DNA from: Deltaproteobacteria bacterium
GTDB lineage: Bacteria; Myxococcota; Kuafuiibacteriia; Kuafuiibacteriales; Kuafuiibacteriaceae
Direction of reading: 5' to 3'
Assembly: GCA_020632995.1 (NCBI GenBank)
Contig: JACKEN010000015.1
Span: 112,214-176,213, forward strand
DNA: 64,000 nt
Positions 48,474 through 57,983 of the stretch are shown piece after piece (position 1 is the first letter of the stretch; the number at the start of each line of letters is the position of its first letter). A program made the position numbers and the translations under genes. The notes beneath the pieces are model-generated. The model worked only from the letters and a program-made list of their open reading frames with translations. It made no database searches and had not been told where the DNA came from.

Positions 48474-50623
48474 TCCGTCGCGTCACCCGCCGACGGCCGG
48501 GGCGGTGGGCGCCCCTGTGCCTCTGCGCGGTGGCGTGGGCGCCGGGGTGCGTCCTGGAGTCGGGCCTCGACAACGGGGCTTGCGCCGACGGACGGGCGCT
48601 GGTGGACGGGCGGTGTGAGGCCGCGACCGCGGATGTCGAGGCCTCGCCCCGGGCGAGGCCCCAGCTCAAGCGCGCGGCCGACACACCCGGCGTCGAGCTC
48701 GACGGGTGCCGCCTCGACCTCGTGACGCCGCGCCTGAACTTCGGGGCGGTGGCCAGCGGCGAGGCGCTGGTCGCGCCGGTGCTCCTGTCGAACGCCGGCA
48801 ACAAGGCCTGCTCGATCCTGCCGGTCTTCGCGGTGGGGAGCGACCCCGCCTTCACCCTCGACGGCGGGGCCGAGGGCACGTTGATCGTGCCCCCGGTGGG
48901 CCGCCTCGAGCTCCGGGTCTGGTTCGCGCCCGCCGCGCTCGGCCTGCACCGCGCCACCCTGACCGTGTATCCGCTCGACGGCTCGAAGTGGGAGGCGGAG
49001 CTCGAGGGGAGCGGGGTCACGCCGGGGAGCACGCTCGTGGTGTCCCCCACCACGGTGGACTTCGGTCGGCGCGGCACCCGCTGCCTCGACGCGAGCGCGC
49101 GGGAGGTCTACCTGAGCAACCCCACCCAGCAGCCCCTCAGCCTGAGCTGGGACGTCTGGCCCGGCGTGTTCCGAACCAGCCCGAGCGGCGGGTCCATGAC
49201 GCTCCCGGCGGGGGCCACCGCCACCGTCTCGGTCTCGTTCCGTCCGGTGTGGCAGGGGCACCAGCGGGGCCGCCTCCTGGTCGAGGTCGCGGGCGCCACC
49301 CCGAAGCTCGTGACCCTGCTCGGCGACGGCGCCGAGGACAGCCTGAACGTCGACCACTTCCAGGGCGCCCCGACCCTGGAGCTGCGCGCGGTCCCGGTCC
49401 GGGAGTCGGTGCGGGTCCTGGTGGAGGGGGAGGAGCTCCCGCCCCGGCGCCTCCAGGAGCAGGTCTGGGTGCTGGACGTCCAAGCACGCAAGCTCACTTT
49501 CGCACCGCACTTCGTCCCCGCCGCCACCCGACAGGTCGACGTGGAGTACGAGGAGCAGTGCGTGCTGGTGACCTGCGGCGACGGAGTCCTGGACCGCGGC
49601 GAGCACTGTGATGACGGCAACGACGTCGACACCGACGACTGCCTCTCCAACTGCGAGCTCGCCTACTGCGGTGACGGCTACGTGCGGCAGGGGGTCGAGA
49701 CCTGCGACGACGGGAACGAGGCGGGGGGCGACGGCTGCAGCTGGGCTTGCCGGGTCGAGGTCTGCGGCAACGGGATCCTCGAGCCCCCCGAGCAGTGCGA
49801 CGAGGGGGCCCAGAACTCCGATCTGCGGCCCGACGCCTGCCGCACCGACTGCACCCGGCCGGGCTGCGGGGACGAGGTGCTCGACGACGGGGAGCAGTGC
49901 GACGACGGCAACCTCGACGAGGCCGACGGCTGCGCGGCCTGCTGGTGGGCGATATGCGGCGACGGCTTCGTCTGGGCCGAGGTCGAGGCCTGCGACGACG
50001 GCAACCGGGTGAACACCGACGAGTGCCGGAACGACTGCACCCTCCCCCGCTTCGACCTGTCCTTCGAGGATCGCGGGCCGATGGGCGGCTGGTACGGCGG
50101 GTACATCACCACCTCCTCGGTGGTGAACATCCCGTTCCCCTTCACGTACCTCGGGCGCCCTGCGCCCCGGCTCTACATCGGGCAACCCGGCCTGCTCGCC
50201 TTCGAGCCCGGCGTGGTCAGCCCGGGTGAGAACCTGGCCATCCCCACCAGCACCACCCCCAACGGCTTCATCGCGTGGTGGTGGGACGACCTGGAGCCGC
50301 TCGCCTCGCCCGGCCCGTGGGATCCGCCGAAGGCGCGGGTCCGTGTCGAGGGCACCGCGCCCGAGCGCGCCCTGGTGGTGCGCCTGGACCGCCTCACCGC
50401 GGGCGGGCTCCCGGTGCCGGTGGAGGCGCGGCTGTTGGAGGGCACCATGGAGATCGAGGTGACCTACGGCCCGCTCCTCGGCGACCTCGACGCCTACCCC
50501 GCCTCGGCCTCGGTGGGGTGGGAGTCGCAGGACGGGTTGCGAGGCGCGGACGCCCTGGGCTGCAGTCCGACTTGCACGCTCCGCGACTGGCCCGACGGCG
50601 CCACCCTCCGCTTCATCCCCTAG
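48470..50623 (+). CDS. large lipoprotein with ASH-like domains and five Cys-rich DUF4215-type repeats
   Basis: A 717-residue surface lipoprotein. TTG 48470 is chosen: GAGGAGGT lies 7 nt before it and it overlaps the upstream stop (TTGA). The signal ends AWAPGC. Two immunoglobulin-like ASH-type segments (LNFGAVASGEALVAPVLLSNAG and VDFGRRGTRCLDASAREVYLSN) span about 85-315. Residues 369-523 hold five repeats of the form CGDGxxxxxExCDDGNxxxxDxCxxxC, the Cys-rich DUF4215 pattern common in myxobacterial surface proteins. The last 180 residues resemble a nidogen-like or lectin-like sheet (FPFTYLGRPAPRLYIGQPGLLAF). The role is probably adhesion or surface structure. Confidence 0.8.
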   Translation: MIRRVTRRRPGRWAPLCLCAVAWAPGCVLESGLDNGACADGRALVDGRCEAATADVEASPRARPQLKRAADTPGVELDGCRLDLVTPRLNFGAVASGEALVAPVLLSNAGNKACSILPVFAVGSDPAFTLDGGAEGTLIVPPVGRLELRVWFAPAALGLHRATLTVYPLDGSKWEAELEGSGVTPGSTLVVSPTTVDFGRRGTRCLDASAREVYLSNPTQQPLSLSWDVWPGVFRTSPSGGSMTLPAGATATVSVSFRPVWQGHQRGRLLVEVAGATPKLVTLLGDGAEDSLNVDHFQGAPTLELRAVPVRESVRVLVEGEELPPRRLQEQVWVLDVQARKLTFAPHFVPAATRQVDVEYEEQCVLVTCGDGVLDRGEHCDDGNDVDTDDCLSNCELAYCGDGYVRQGVETCDDGNEAGGDGCSWACRVEVCGNGILEPPEQCDEGAQNSDLRPDACRTDCTRPGCGDEVLDDGEQCDDGNLDEADGCAACWWAICGDGFVWAEVEACDDGNRVNTDECRNDCTLPRFDLSFEDRGPMGGWYGGYITTSSVVNIPFPFTYLGRPAPRLYIGQPGLLAFEPGVVSPGENLAIPTSTTPNGFIAWWWDDLEPLASPGPWDPPKARVRVEGTAPERALVVRLDRLTAGGLPVPVEARLLEGTMEIEVTYGPLLGDLDAYPASASVGWESQDGLRGADALGCSPTCTLRDWPDGATLRFIP

Positions 50624-51578
50624 CGTCCAACCAGCGCACCATGGGCTCGAACACCCACGGCTCGGCGTGGTCGTTGATGAACATGTCGGCGTGGGCGAAC
50701 CACACCCGCTCGTCCCCGACCTCGAGGAGCGTGCTGTCCTGCGAGCCGAGGGCGTCCTTGGCGCTCCTGGCCACCTCGGGGGGCACGATGCCGTCCCCGT
50801 TCGCGTAGATCCCGAGGAACGGCAGGTCGACCTGCCCGAGCCCCCGGGTCACGTCGAGCCCGGCCACCATGAGATCGCGGTTGTGGGCCCAGCGGGCGAT
50901 CTGCAGGTTCAGGTACGGGTGCGGATCGTCCACGGTCTGGGTCAGGGTGGCCGGATCCGAGAGGTCGATGTGGTCGGTGTTCATGTAGAGCGAGAGCAGC
51001 CCCGGGATCCGGCGCGCGACCGGCAGCGCCACCCGGGCCATGCCCCGCACGCCCGAGACGCGCACCGCCGACGCCAGGCGCGGCGAGCGGAACGCCACCC
51101 GCATCAGCGGGTGCATCGTGGTCCAGCGGAGCGGCGCCCCCATGCCGATCAGCCCGCCCAGCCCGTGGGTGGTGGGGTGGTGGGCCAGGTAGCCGAACAG
51201 GTAGGTGCCCCCCAGGCTGCAGCCCACCGCGGTGGGCGCGGGATCCCGGGCCACCGAGACGCTCCGGACGTGCCCCACCACCTTCGGCAGGTCCACCAGG
51301 CAGACCTCGCGGAACCCCACCCGGCTGGGGACGCCGGTGGGCTGGCTGTCGCCCTGGGCCCGCAGGTTCGCGGTGAAGACCTCGTAGCCCGCCTCCACCA
51401 GGTACTGCACGAGCGAGGTCCCGCGCGGGTGATGGGCCAGGATGAAGGTGTTCATCCCGTAGCCGGGGATGAACAGCACCGGCCGCTTGGACGGATCGAG
51501 GCGCGCGCGGTCCCAGTAGCGCTTCACGTCCAGGCGCCAACCGTCGCCGTTGTAAAGCCAGGCTCGCTCCCGCTCCAC
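50613..51578 (-). CDS. alpha/beta-fold hydrolase (PhaC/esterase-like)
   Basis: A 321-residue hydrolase. The oxyanion region is VLFIPGYGMNTFILAHHP, the nucleophile elbow VGCSLGG has Ser121, the acid is in YANGDGIVPPE and the probable histidine is in VWFAHADMFINDHAEPWVF. The order and the phrase TNLRAQGDSQP-like (FTANLRAQGDSQPTG) resemble cytosolic esterases related to PHA synthase class proteins. No signal peptide. It stands alone, divergent from plsB by 74 bp and overlapping the convergent lipoprotein gene by 11 nt. Lipid ester substrates are plausible but unproved. Confidence 0.82.
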   Translation of the reverse strand: MERERAWLYNGDGWRLDVKRYWDRARLDPSKRPVLFIPGYGMNTFILAHHPRGTSLVQYLVEAGYEVFTANLRAQGDSQPTGVPSRVGFREVCLVDLPKVVGHVRSVSVARDPAPTAVGCSLGGTYLFGYLAHHPTTHGLGGLIGMGAPLRWTTMHPLMRVAFRSPRLASAVRVSGVRGMARVALPVARRIPGLLSLYMNTDHIDLSDPATLTQTVDDPHPYLNLQIARWAHNRDLMVAGLDVTRGLGQVDLPFLGIYANGDGIVPPEVARSAKDALGSQDSTLLEVGDERVWFAHADMFINDHAEPWVFEPMVRWLDARG

Positions 51579-51652
51579 CGCCCCAGCATACTCCCCCGGG
51601 GTCGCCTTTACTGCGCCCCGAGCTTGCCCTAAAAGGCAGCGGGCAGGCAGCC

Positions 51653-53284
51653 ATGCGTCCAGAAGACCAAGAGCGCATCCTCACCGAGCTCGAGAGCCGG
51701 GTCAGCCTGGCCAAGGTCCGGGCCACCGAGGCCGGGGGGCCCAAGCTGTCCGAGATCCTCGAAGACAGCCACTACTTCGAACGCAAGCGCCTGAAGGAGG
51801 ACCGGGGCAGCCCGACCCGCGAGGCCGACGTGAAGTTCTGGGACCAGGTGCAACAGGACCTGCGCCGCGCGTCCGAGCGCGACCAGAAGCTCCTCGCCCG
51901 CAAGGTGATCCGCCACTACGCGGAGGAGATCGCGGGGAACTTCGACGAGCGGGTCTACCAGGTGGTGACCCGCGCCCTCCCCCCCGGCCTGGGCCTGCTC
52001 TTGAACGCGGCCTCGCCCCTGCGGCTGGTGAAGCGCCTGCCCCAGATGCCCAACCTCGACGAGAGCGTGGTGATCCAGGGCGAGGTCGAGCAGCTGCATC
52101 GCCTGCACGAGAAGGGCACCGTCATCCTCGTGCCCACCCACGTGTCCAACCTGGACTCGATCATCGTGGGCTACGCGCTGTTCCGGATGGGCCTGCCGCC
52201 CTTCATCTACGGCGCGGGCCTGAACCTGTTCACCAACCCGCTCATCAGCTTCTTCATGCACAACCTGGGCGCGTACACGGTCGACCGGAAGAAGACCGAC
52301 CCGCTCTACAAGGACGTGCTCAAGGAGTACGCCACCCTCACCCTCGAGTTCGGCTACGACAACATCTTCTTCCCCGGCGGCACCCGCTCCCGCTCCGGCG
52401 CGATCGAGCAGCACCTCAAGCTCGGCCTCATGGGCACCGGCCTCGCCGCCTACATCAACAACCTCCAGCGCGGGGCGGCCCAGCCCAAGGTCTTCATCGT
52501 CCCCGCCACCCTCTCGTTCGAGCTGGTGCTCGAGGCCGAGACCCTCATCGACGACTTCCTCAAGGAGGTCGGCAAGGCGCGTTACATCATCGACGACGAC
52601 GAGTTCACCCGGCCGAAGCGGGTCTTCGACTTCATGAGCCAGCTGGTGAGCATGGACTCGAAGATCCACGTCACGGTGAGCCGGGGCTACGACGTCTTCG
52701 GCAACCCGGTGGACGACGAGGGCAACAGCCTCGATCCGTGCGGGCGCGTGGTCGACACCTCCCGCTACGTGCTCGACAAGGGCAAGCCGGTGCACGACGC
52801 GGCCCGCGACGCGGAGTACACCCGCGAGGTCGGGGAGCGCGTCGGGGAGGCGTTCCTGCGGGACAACGTCGTCACCAGCACCCACGTGGTGGCCCACGCG
52901 ATCATGAACCTGCTGCGCGAGCGGAACCCGCGGATGAGCGTGCTCCGCATCCTGCGCACCGGCGGCACCGAGGACGACCTCGAGCTGAGGAGCGTGTACC
53001 GCGAGACCGACCGCCTCCTGGGCGAGCTGCGGGCCCTCGAGCAGCGGGGCCGCATCCGCCTCGGCACGTCGCTGCGCGCCTCGGCCGAGGACGTCGTCAG
53101 CGACGCCCTGGCCCACTACGCGCTCTACCACACCCGCCCCGCCGCCCAGCGGCGCGGGGACCGCGTGGTGCCCCGGGACCGGAACCTGGTCCTGTACTAC
53201 CAGAACCGCCTGGAGGGGTACGGCCTGAGCTCACGGCCCTGCCTGAGCCCCAACCACCGCGCCCTGGCCGACCTGCGAGGCTGA
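51653..53284 (+). CDS. plsB: glycerol-3-phosphate acyltransferase-like protein (PlsB family)
   Basis: A 543-residue acyltransferase. The catalytic HX4D motif is His163-Asp168 in VPTHVSNLDS, and the glycerol-phosphate motif is FFPGGTRSRSG about 80 residues later, followed by PKVFIVPATLSFE. It is shorter than E. coli PlsB (about 807 aa) but has the same acyltransferase core plus N- and C-terminal helical extensions. It acylates the sn-1 position of glycerol 3-phosphate, the first step of phospholipid and triacylglycerol synthesis. gpsA follows after 4 nt and supplies its substrate, which strongly supports the call. Confidence 0.87.
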   Translation: MRPEDQERILTELESRVSLAKVRATEAGGPKLSEILEDSHYFERKRLKEDRGSPTREADVKFWDQVQQDLRRASERDQKLLARKVIRHYAEEIAGNFDERVYQVVTRALPPGLGLLLNAASPLRLVKRLPQMPNLDESVVIQGEVEQLHRLHEKGTVILVPTHVSNLDSIIVGYALFRMGLPPFIYGAGLNLFTNPLISFFMHNLGAYTVDRKKTDPLYKDVLKEYATLTLEFGYDNIFFPGGTRSRSGAIEQHLKLGLMGTGLAAYINNLQRGAAQPKVFIVPATLSFELVLEAETLIDDFLKEVGKARYIIDDDEFTRPKRVFDFMSQLVSMDSKIHVTVSRGYDVFGNPVDDEGNSLDPCGRVVDTSRYVLDKGKPVHDAARDAEYTREVGERVGEAFLRDNVVTSTHVVAHAIMNLLRERNPRMSVLRILRTGGTEDDLELRSVYRETDRLLGELRALEQRGRIRLGTSLRASAEDVVSDALAHYALYHTRPAAQRRGDRVVPRDRNLVLYYQNRLEGYGLSSRPCLSPNHRALADLRG

Positions 53285-53288
53285 GCCC

Positions 53289-54272
53289 ATGAACGACGCC
53301 ACCGAGACCCTCCGAATGACCCTGGTGGGGGCGGGCCCGCTCGCCCGGGCCATCGGCCGCATCCTCGCCCGGGGCCCCACCGAGGTGCACCTGTGGGCCC
53401 GGGGCCAGGCCGCCCGCGACGCGATCCGGGCCGAGGTGCCCGAGCTCAATGTGCACCACGAGCTCGAGGCCGCCCTCGAGGGCGCCCACGTGGTGCTCCT
53501 CGCGGTGCCCGCGGACCAGCTGACCGAGGCGGCGGAGCGCTACGGCGAGCACGCCCTCGGCGATCACGTGGTGCTCACCGCGGCGCGCGGGGTCGGGCCG
53601 AACTTCACCCTCCCCCACGAGATGATCCGCAAGAAGACCTGCGTGCGCCAGATCGGGATCCTCGGCGGTCCGATCCACGCGCGGGAGCTCGCCACCGGCC
53701 GGAGCATCAACGCGGTGCTCGCCACCCGCTTCCCGCGGGTCCTCGAGATGGTACGCCGCCTGGTCTCGGGCGCGCCGGTCGCGCTGCACGCCTCGAAGGA
53801 CATCGTAGGGGTCCAGGTGGCGGGTGCGGTCTCGAACGTAGCGTCCCTCGCCGCCGGGATGTGCGACGCGCTCGAGCTGGGCGACACCGCCCGCGGGGTG
53901 CTCCTCACCCACGGCCTGGTGGACGCCCGCAAGATCGGCATGGCCCTCGGGGCTACCGAGGCCACCTTCGGTGGGCTCGCTGGCCTGGGCGAGCTGATCC
54001 CGCGGCACGTCACGAGCATGGATCGCCACCTCGACGTCGGGGCGGCGGTGGCGAAGGGCGCCAGCCTGCAAGAGGCCTTGCAGCAGGCCCAGGGCCACGT
54101 GGAGGGCGTGGTCACCGCGATGGAGGCCATGGCCCTCGCCGACGCCCGGGGCATCGAGCTCGGCCTGGTGCGGGCGGTGGCCCAGGTGCTCCAGGGCGAG
54201 GCCAGCCCCCGGGAGGCCCTCGAGGCGGTGCTCCACCACAGCCTCGATCTCGACGACCCGCGGGGGCGCTGA
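53289..54272 (+). CDS. gpsA: NAD(P)-dependent glycerol-3-phosphate dehydrogenase
   Basis: A 327-residue enzyme that reduces dihydroxyacetone phosphate to sn-glycerol 3-phosphate. The N-terminal Rossmann motif is LVGAGPLARAIGRILAR; GILGGPIHARELATGRSINAVLAT contains the family's G-G-P signature; the catalytic Lys lies in DIVGVQVAGAVSNVASLAAGM, where GpsA normally has K in a KNVxA context, so the active site differs a little from E. coli. GLAGLGELIPRHVTSMDRHLDVG matches the GLAGLGDL..T block. It sits between plsB and the APP1-like gene with 4-nt and 1-nt gaps. Confidence 0.86.
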   Translation: MNDATETLRMTLVGAGPLARAIGRILARGPTEVHLWARGQAARDAIRAEVPELNVHHELEAALEGAHVVLLAVPADQLTEAAERYGEHALGDHVVLTAARGVGPNFTLPHEMIRKKTCVRQIGILGGPIHARELATGRSINAVLATRFPRVLEMVRRLVSGAPVALHASKDIVGVQVAGAVSNVASLAAGMCDALELGDTARGVLLTHGLVDARKIGMALGATEATFGGLAGLGELIPRHVTSMDRHLDVGAAVAKGASLQEALQQAQGHVEGVVTAMEAMALADARGIELGLVRAVAQVLQGEASPREALEAVLHHSLDLDDPRGR

Positions 54273-54273
54273 C

Positions 54274-55161
54274 GTGACGGACCTCGGTCGGTTCATCCAG
54301 CAGAGCAACGACCGGCACCTGCCCGACGACTACGACGGCCCCATCCTGCTGTGGGACATCGACAAGACCTACCTGGACACCCGCTTCTCGTCGTTCCGGG
54401 GCCTGATCTCGATCCCGCTCGAGCTCGCGGTCGACAAGCAGGCGGTGCCGGGGGCGGTGCCGCTCCTGAGGGCCCTGCGCCGCGGGCCCGGGCCGCAATC
54501 TGCGTTGACGCCCCTGTACTTCGTGAGCGGGAGCCCGCCCCAGCTCCGCAAGGTGATCCAGACCAAGATGACCCTCGACGGGGTCCAGTACGACGGCATC
54601 ACCTTCAAGGATCAGATGGGCCTGTTGATGGCCCGCCGGCCCAAGGACATCAAGCGGCAGGTCGGCTACAAGCTCACCGCCCTGCTCGGCTACCGGCGCC
54701 GCGTCCCCGCCCGCGCCCAGTGGCTGATGTTCGGTGACGACGTCGAGAACGACGCCGAGGCGTTCCTCCTCTTCGGCCAGGTGGTGGCGGGGCTCCGGGG
54801 CCCGCGCCTCGAGGACCGGCTCCAGGCGGCGCACGTGCACGACGAGGATCGCGCGATCATCCACGAGCTGGTGGCGAGCCTCCCCGAGGGGCCCGACCCG
54901 GTGTCGCGGGTGTTCATCCTGCTCGCCAACAAGACCGACCCCGAGCGCTTCACCGACCCCCGGGTCATGGCCTGCCGTTCCTACCTCCAGACCAGCCTCG
55001 TGCTCGCGATGGAGGGCCGCATCACCCCCGACACCGTGCCGATGGTGGCGCGCGGGCTGCGCAGGAACCGCGTGCCGGAGCAGACCATCGCCGAGGAGCT
55101 CCGGGACGCCGAGCGCCGCCTCCACGTCCCCCGGAGCCTCACTGAGCTGGCGAGGGCATGA
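54274..55161 (+). CDS. HAD-type phosphatase of the APP1/DUF2183 family (putative phosphatidate phosphatase)
   Basis: A 295-residue protein. Motif I LLWDIDKTYLDTRF (two Asp), motif II YFVSGSPPQLRKVI, Lys in TFKDQMGLLMARRPKDIKRQVGYK, and FGDDVENDAEAFLLF as motif IV. The pattern matches the catalytic part of yeast App1p-type phosphatidate phosphatases (DUF2183). GTG 54274 starts 1 nt after the gpsA stop. Together the three genes could produce glycerol 3-phosphate, acylate it and remove phosphate from phosphatidate to give diacylglycerol. The substrate is inferred from family and context. Confidence 0.78.
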   Translation: MTDLGRFIQQSNDRHLPDDYDGPILLWDIDKTYLDTRFSSFRGLISIPLELAVDKQAVPGAVPLLRALRRGPGPQSALTPLYFVSGSPPQLRKVIQTKMTLDGVQYDGITFKDQMGLLMARRPKDIKRQVGYKLTALLGYRRRVPARAQWLMFGDDVENDAEAFLLFGQVVAGLRGPRLEDRLQAAHVHDEDRAIIHELVASLPEGPDPVSRVFILLANKTDPERFTDPRVMACRSYLQTSLVLAMEGRITPDTVPMVARGLRRNRVPEQTIAEELRDAERRLHVPRSLTELARA

Positions 55162-55165
55162 GACG

Positions 55166-56110
55166 ATGAGCATCACCATCGACGACGTCCGCGAGGCCCA
55201 CCAGCGCGTCCGCCCCCACGTGGTGCGGACCCCGCTGCTGCAACGCACCTTGCCCTCGGGGCTGGAGCTGTACTTCAAGCCGGAGTCCCTGCAGCCGATC
55301 GGGGCCTTCAAGCTCCGCGGCGCGTTCAGCCTGATGACCACCCTGCCCGCCGACTGCCCCGGGGTGATCGCCCACTCCTCGGGCAACCACGCCCAGGCGG
55401 TGGCGCGCGCGGCCCGGGTGCTGGGGCTGAAGGCGGTGGTGGTGATGCCGAGCGACGCCCCCACCCTCAAGCGCGCCCGGACCGAGGCGGACGGGGCGGA
55501 GGTGGTCACGGTCGGCCCCGACTCCGACGAGCGCATCGCGAAGGCCGAGGCGCTCGCGGCCGAGCGCGGCCTGGTGCCGGTGCCGCCCTACGACCACCCG
55601 CTGATCATGGCCGGCCAGGGCACCGCGGCGCTCGAGGTCATCGAGGACGCGCCCCACCCCCTCGACCGCTTCTACTGCCCGGTCAGCGGCGGCGGCCTCC
55701 TCGCCGGCTGCGGCACGGTGTTCGAGGCCCTCTCCCCCGCCACCGAGGTGGTGGGCGTCGAGCCCGCCACCGCCAACGACACCGCGTTGAGCCTGGCCGC
55801 GGGCGAGCGGGTGAAGATCCCTGCCCCCGACACCCTGGCCGACGGGCTCCGGGTCCGCACCCCGGGCGCGGGCACCTGGCCGATCACCCAGCGGACGGTG
55901 CGTCGGGTGGCCCTCGTCTCCGAGGACGCCATGCTGGACGCGATGGCTTGGGCCCTGGGTGAGCTCCGCCTGGTGCTCGAGCCCTCGGGCGCGGTGAGCC
56001 TCGCCGCGGCCCTGGCCGAGGCGGACCGGGGCGGCCGGGTCGGGGTCCTCCTCTCGGGCGGCAACGTGGAGCCCGCCCTGCTCGCCCGGGTGGCCGCCCG
56101 CGCCCGATGA
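55166..56110 (+). CDS. PLP-dependent threonine/serine dehydratase
   Basis: A 314-residue fold-type II PLP enzyme. The Schiff-base lysine is Lys49 in PIGAFKLRGAF, the substrate loop is HSSGNHAQAVARAA and the PLP-phosphate loop is PVSGGGLLAGCG. The ending GVLLSGGNVEP is typical. There is no C-terminal ACT regulatory domain, so it is the short, catabolic or serine-racemase-like form rather than biosynthetic IlvA. It lies 4 nt after the phosphatase gene and probably shares its transcript, although its metabolism is unrelated. Confidence 0.9.
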   Translation: MSITIDDVREAHQRVRPHVVRTPLLQRTLPSGLELYFKPESLQPIGAFKLRGAFSLMTTLPADCPGVIAHSSGNHAQAVARAARVLGLKAVVVMPSDAPTLKRARTEADGAEVVTVGPDSDERIAKAEALAAERGLVPVPPYDHPLIMAGQGTAALEVIEDAPHPLDRFYCPVSGGGLLAGCGTVFEALSPATEVVGVEPATANDTALSLAAGERVKIPAPDTLADGLRVRTPGAGTWPITQRTVRRVALVSEDAMLDAMAWALGELRLVLEPSGAVSLAAALAEADRGGRVGVLLSGGNVEPALLARVAARAR

Positions 56111-56231
56111 CGCGGCCGGTCGATGACCGACGAAACCGGTTGCCGTCGGGGAATCGCTAGGTTAAGCGCGCTACATCTCTCGCCTGGGGGGGCGTGGTAA
56201 CCTAGGCCCGGACGACTGAGAGGGGGCGAGC

Positions 56232-57932
56232 GTGCGATCGCGGGATCGTGACGTTCGTGTGTCAATGGCCGAGCGGCTCAGGAACATCAGCGGCTTCGAG
56301 ATCCTGACGAAGCTCAGCTCCGGGGGCATGGGCGACGTGCTCCTCGCCCGTAAGAAGTCCGCCCACGGCTTCGAGAAGCTCCTCGCGATCAAGACCATCC
56401 GGGGTGACCTCGCCCGGCGCACCGACATCCGGGCGATGTTCCTCGACGAGGCCCGGCTGGTGGCCCGCCTCGACCACCCCGCCATCACCCAGGTCTACGA
56501 CTTCGGCGAGGAGGAGGGGACCCTCTACCTGGCCATGGAGTACGTGGCCGGGATCGCCCTCAACAAGCTCCTCATCAAGCGCGGCGCCCCGCTCCCCCCC
56601 ACCGTGGCGTCCCGCATCGCGGCCGAGGTGGCGCGCGGCCTCCACGCCGCCCACGAGCTCACCGACATCTCCGGCACGCCGCTGGGCGTCGTGCACCGGG
56701 ACGTGAGCCCGGGGAACATCATCCTGACCTTCGACGGCCACGTGAAGATCGTCGACTTCGGCATCGCGTTCATGAACGAGCGCGAGTCCCCCGACACCCA
56801 GCTCGGCGATCTGAAGGGCAAGCCTTCCTACATGGCGCCGGAGCAGCTCCGGGGCGAGCGGGTGGACCGCCGCAGCGACGTCTACAGCCTCTCGGTGGTG
56901 CTGCACGAGATGCTCACCGGGCGGAAGCTCTTCTCGAAGAGCAACGTGGTGGCGACCGCGCTCGCGGTGGAGCGCGGCGACGTCCCGCCCCCGAGCTCGA
57001 TCGTGGGTGCGCTCCCCGACGGCCTCGACGGGGTGGTGATGCGCGGCCTCGAGAAGGACATCGAGGACCGCTTCATCGACGCCAAGGTCATGGCGGTCGC
57101 CCTCGACGACATCCTCAACCAGGAGGTCGCGGCCCCCCTGGTGGACTTCGTCGAGACCGACCTCGGGGACGAGCGCGAGTCGCACCGGGCGTGGCTGCAA
57201 TCCGTCTTGTCGGGCGAGTACACCGAGAGCGGCACCTACGAGACCTTCCCGCCCACCCGCTCCGGCGCCGGCCGCGGCACGAGCCGGGGCGGCGACGAGC
57301 ACCTCAGGACCCCGACCCCCCTCCCGGAGGCGGCGCTGGCCGGGCCCACCACCCTGATCCCGCCCTCCCACACCCAGGACGCCCCGGTCCTCGTGGAGCC
57401 GCTCCGCCGCGGCCCGAACCCGGCGTGGGTCGCCGTCGCGGTGTTCCTGACCATGGTCGGGCTGTTCGTGGCCTCCCGCCTCCTCTCGGGCCCCACCGAG
57501 CCGGAGCCCATCCCGGCCCTGCCCGGCCCCGGGGTGGTCGACCTCGAGCGCCCGGCGACGCCGGACCCCGAGCCCATCGCCGAGCCCCCGCCGGAGGCCG
57601 CGCCGCCCGAGCAGGTGGTGGAGCAGGCCAGGCCCCCGAAGCCCGCCCCCACCCGACCGCGCGCCGCGCCGAAGCGGCCCCGCCCCGCCCCGGTGGCGAA
57701 GGCGGAGCCCGAGGCGAACCCGGACGCGTTCGGCTTCATCACGGTGGGGGCGCAGCCCTACGCGCTGGTGCGGATCAACGGCCGCGAGGTCGGAGCCACG
57801 CCCATCGTGAACAAGAAGATGAGCGCGGGGAGCTACGAGATCGAGCTCACCACCCCGGACACCGGCGAGGTTCGCTTGAAGCGAACGGTGGTGCTGCGGG
57901 AGGGCCAGCACGCCCGGATCACGGCGCGCTGA
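56232..57932 (+). CDS. Ser/Thr protein kinase with membrane segment and C-terminal PEGA domain
   Basis: A 566-residue Hanks-type kinase. Gly-loop LSSGGMGDVLLARKK, Lys54 in LAIKTI, catalytic HRD (155-157) in VVHRDVSPGNII, DFG (175-177), APE in PSYMAPEQLRG. A disordered Thr/Pro-rich region follows, then one membrane helix at about 398-419 (WVAVAVFLTMVGLFVASRLL), a Pro/Ala/Glu-rich periplasmic linker and a PEGA domain (VGAQPYALVRINGREVGATPIVNKKMSAGSYEIEL). This is a classic myxobacterial layout for sensing envelope signals. GTG 56232 has GAGGGG 5 nt upstream; ATG 56265 is an alternative. The 121-bp gap before it contains a small hairpin (cggtcgatgaccg) and presumably its promoter. Confidence 0.95.
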   Translation: MRSRDRDVRVSMAERLRNISGFEILTKLSSGGMGDVLLARKKSAHGFEKLLAIKTIRGDLARRTDIRAMFLDEARLVARLDHPAITQVYDFGEEEGTLYLAMEYVAGIALNKLLIKRGAPLPPTVASRIAAEVARGLHAAHELTDISGTPLGVVHRDVSPGNIILTFDGHVKIVDFGIAFMNERESPDTQLGDLKGKPSYMAPEQLRGERVDRRSDVYSLSVVLHEMLTGRKLFSKSNVVATALAVERGDVPPPSSIVGALPDGLDGVVMRGLEKDIEDRFIDAKVMAVALDDILNQEVAAPLVDFVETDLGDERESHRAWLQSVLSGEYTESGTYETFPPTRSGAGRGTSRGGDEHLRTPTPLPEAALAGPTTLIPPSHTQDAPVLVEPLRRGPNPAWVAVAVFLTMVGLFVASRLLSGPTEPEPIPALPGPGVVDLERPATPDPEPIAEPPPEAAPPEQVVEQARPPKPAPTRPRAAPKRPRPAPVAKAEPEANPDAFGFITVGAQPYALVRINGREVGATPIVNKKMSAGSYEIELTTPDTGEVRLKRTVVLREGQHARITAR

Positions 57933-57947
57933 CGGGGGTGGCGGGGG

Positions 57948-57972
57948 CCCCGAGCCGGAACGCCGGCCCGGG
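57948..57972. terminator. GC-rich hairpin between convergent genes
   Basis: ccccgagccgg (57948-57958) can pair, with one or two mismatches, with ccggcccggg (57963-57972) around a short loop, in the 51-bp space between the kinase stop and the Asn-rich protein stop. It would serve both strands. No T-run is present. Confidence 0.45.
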
Positions 57973-57983
57973 ACCGCGGGACC

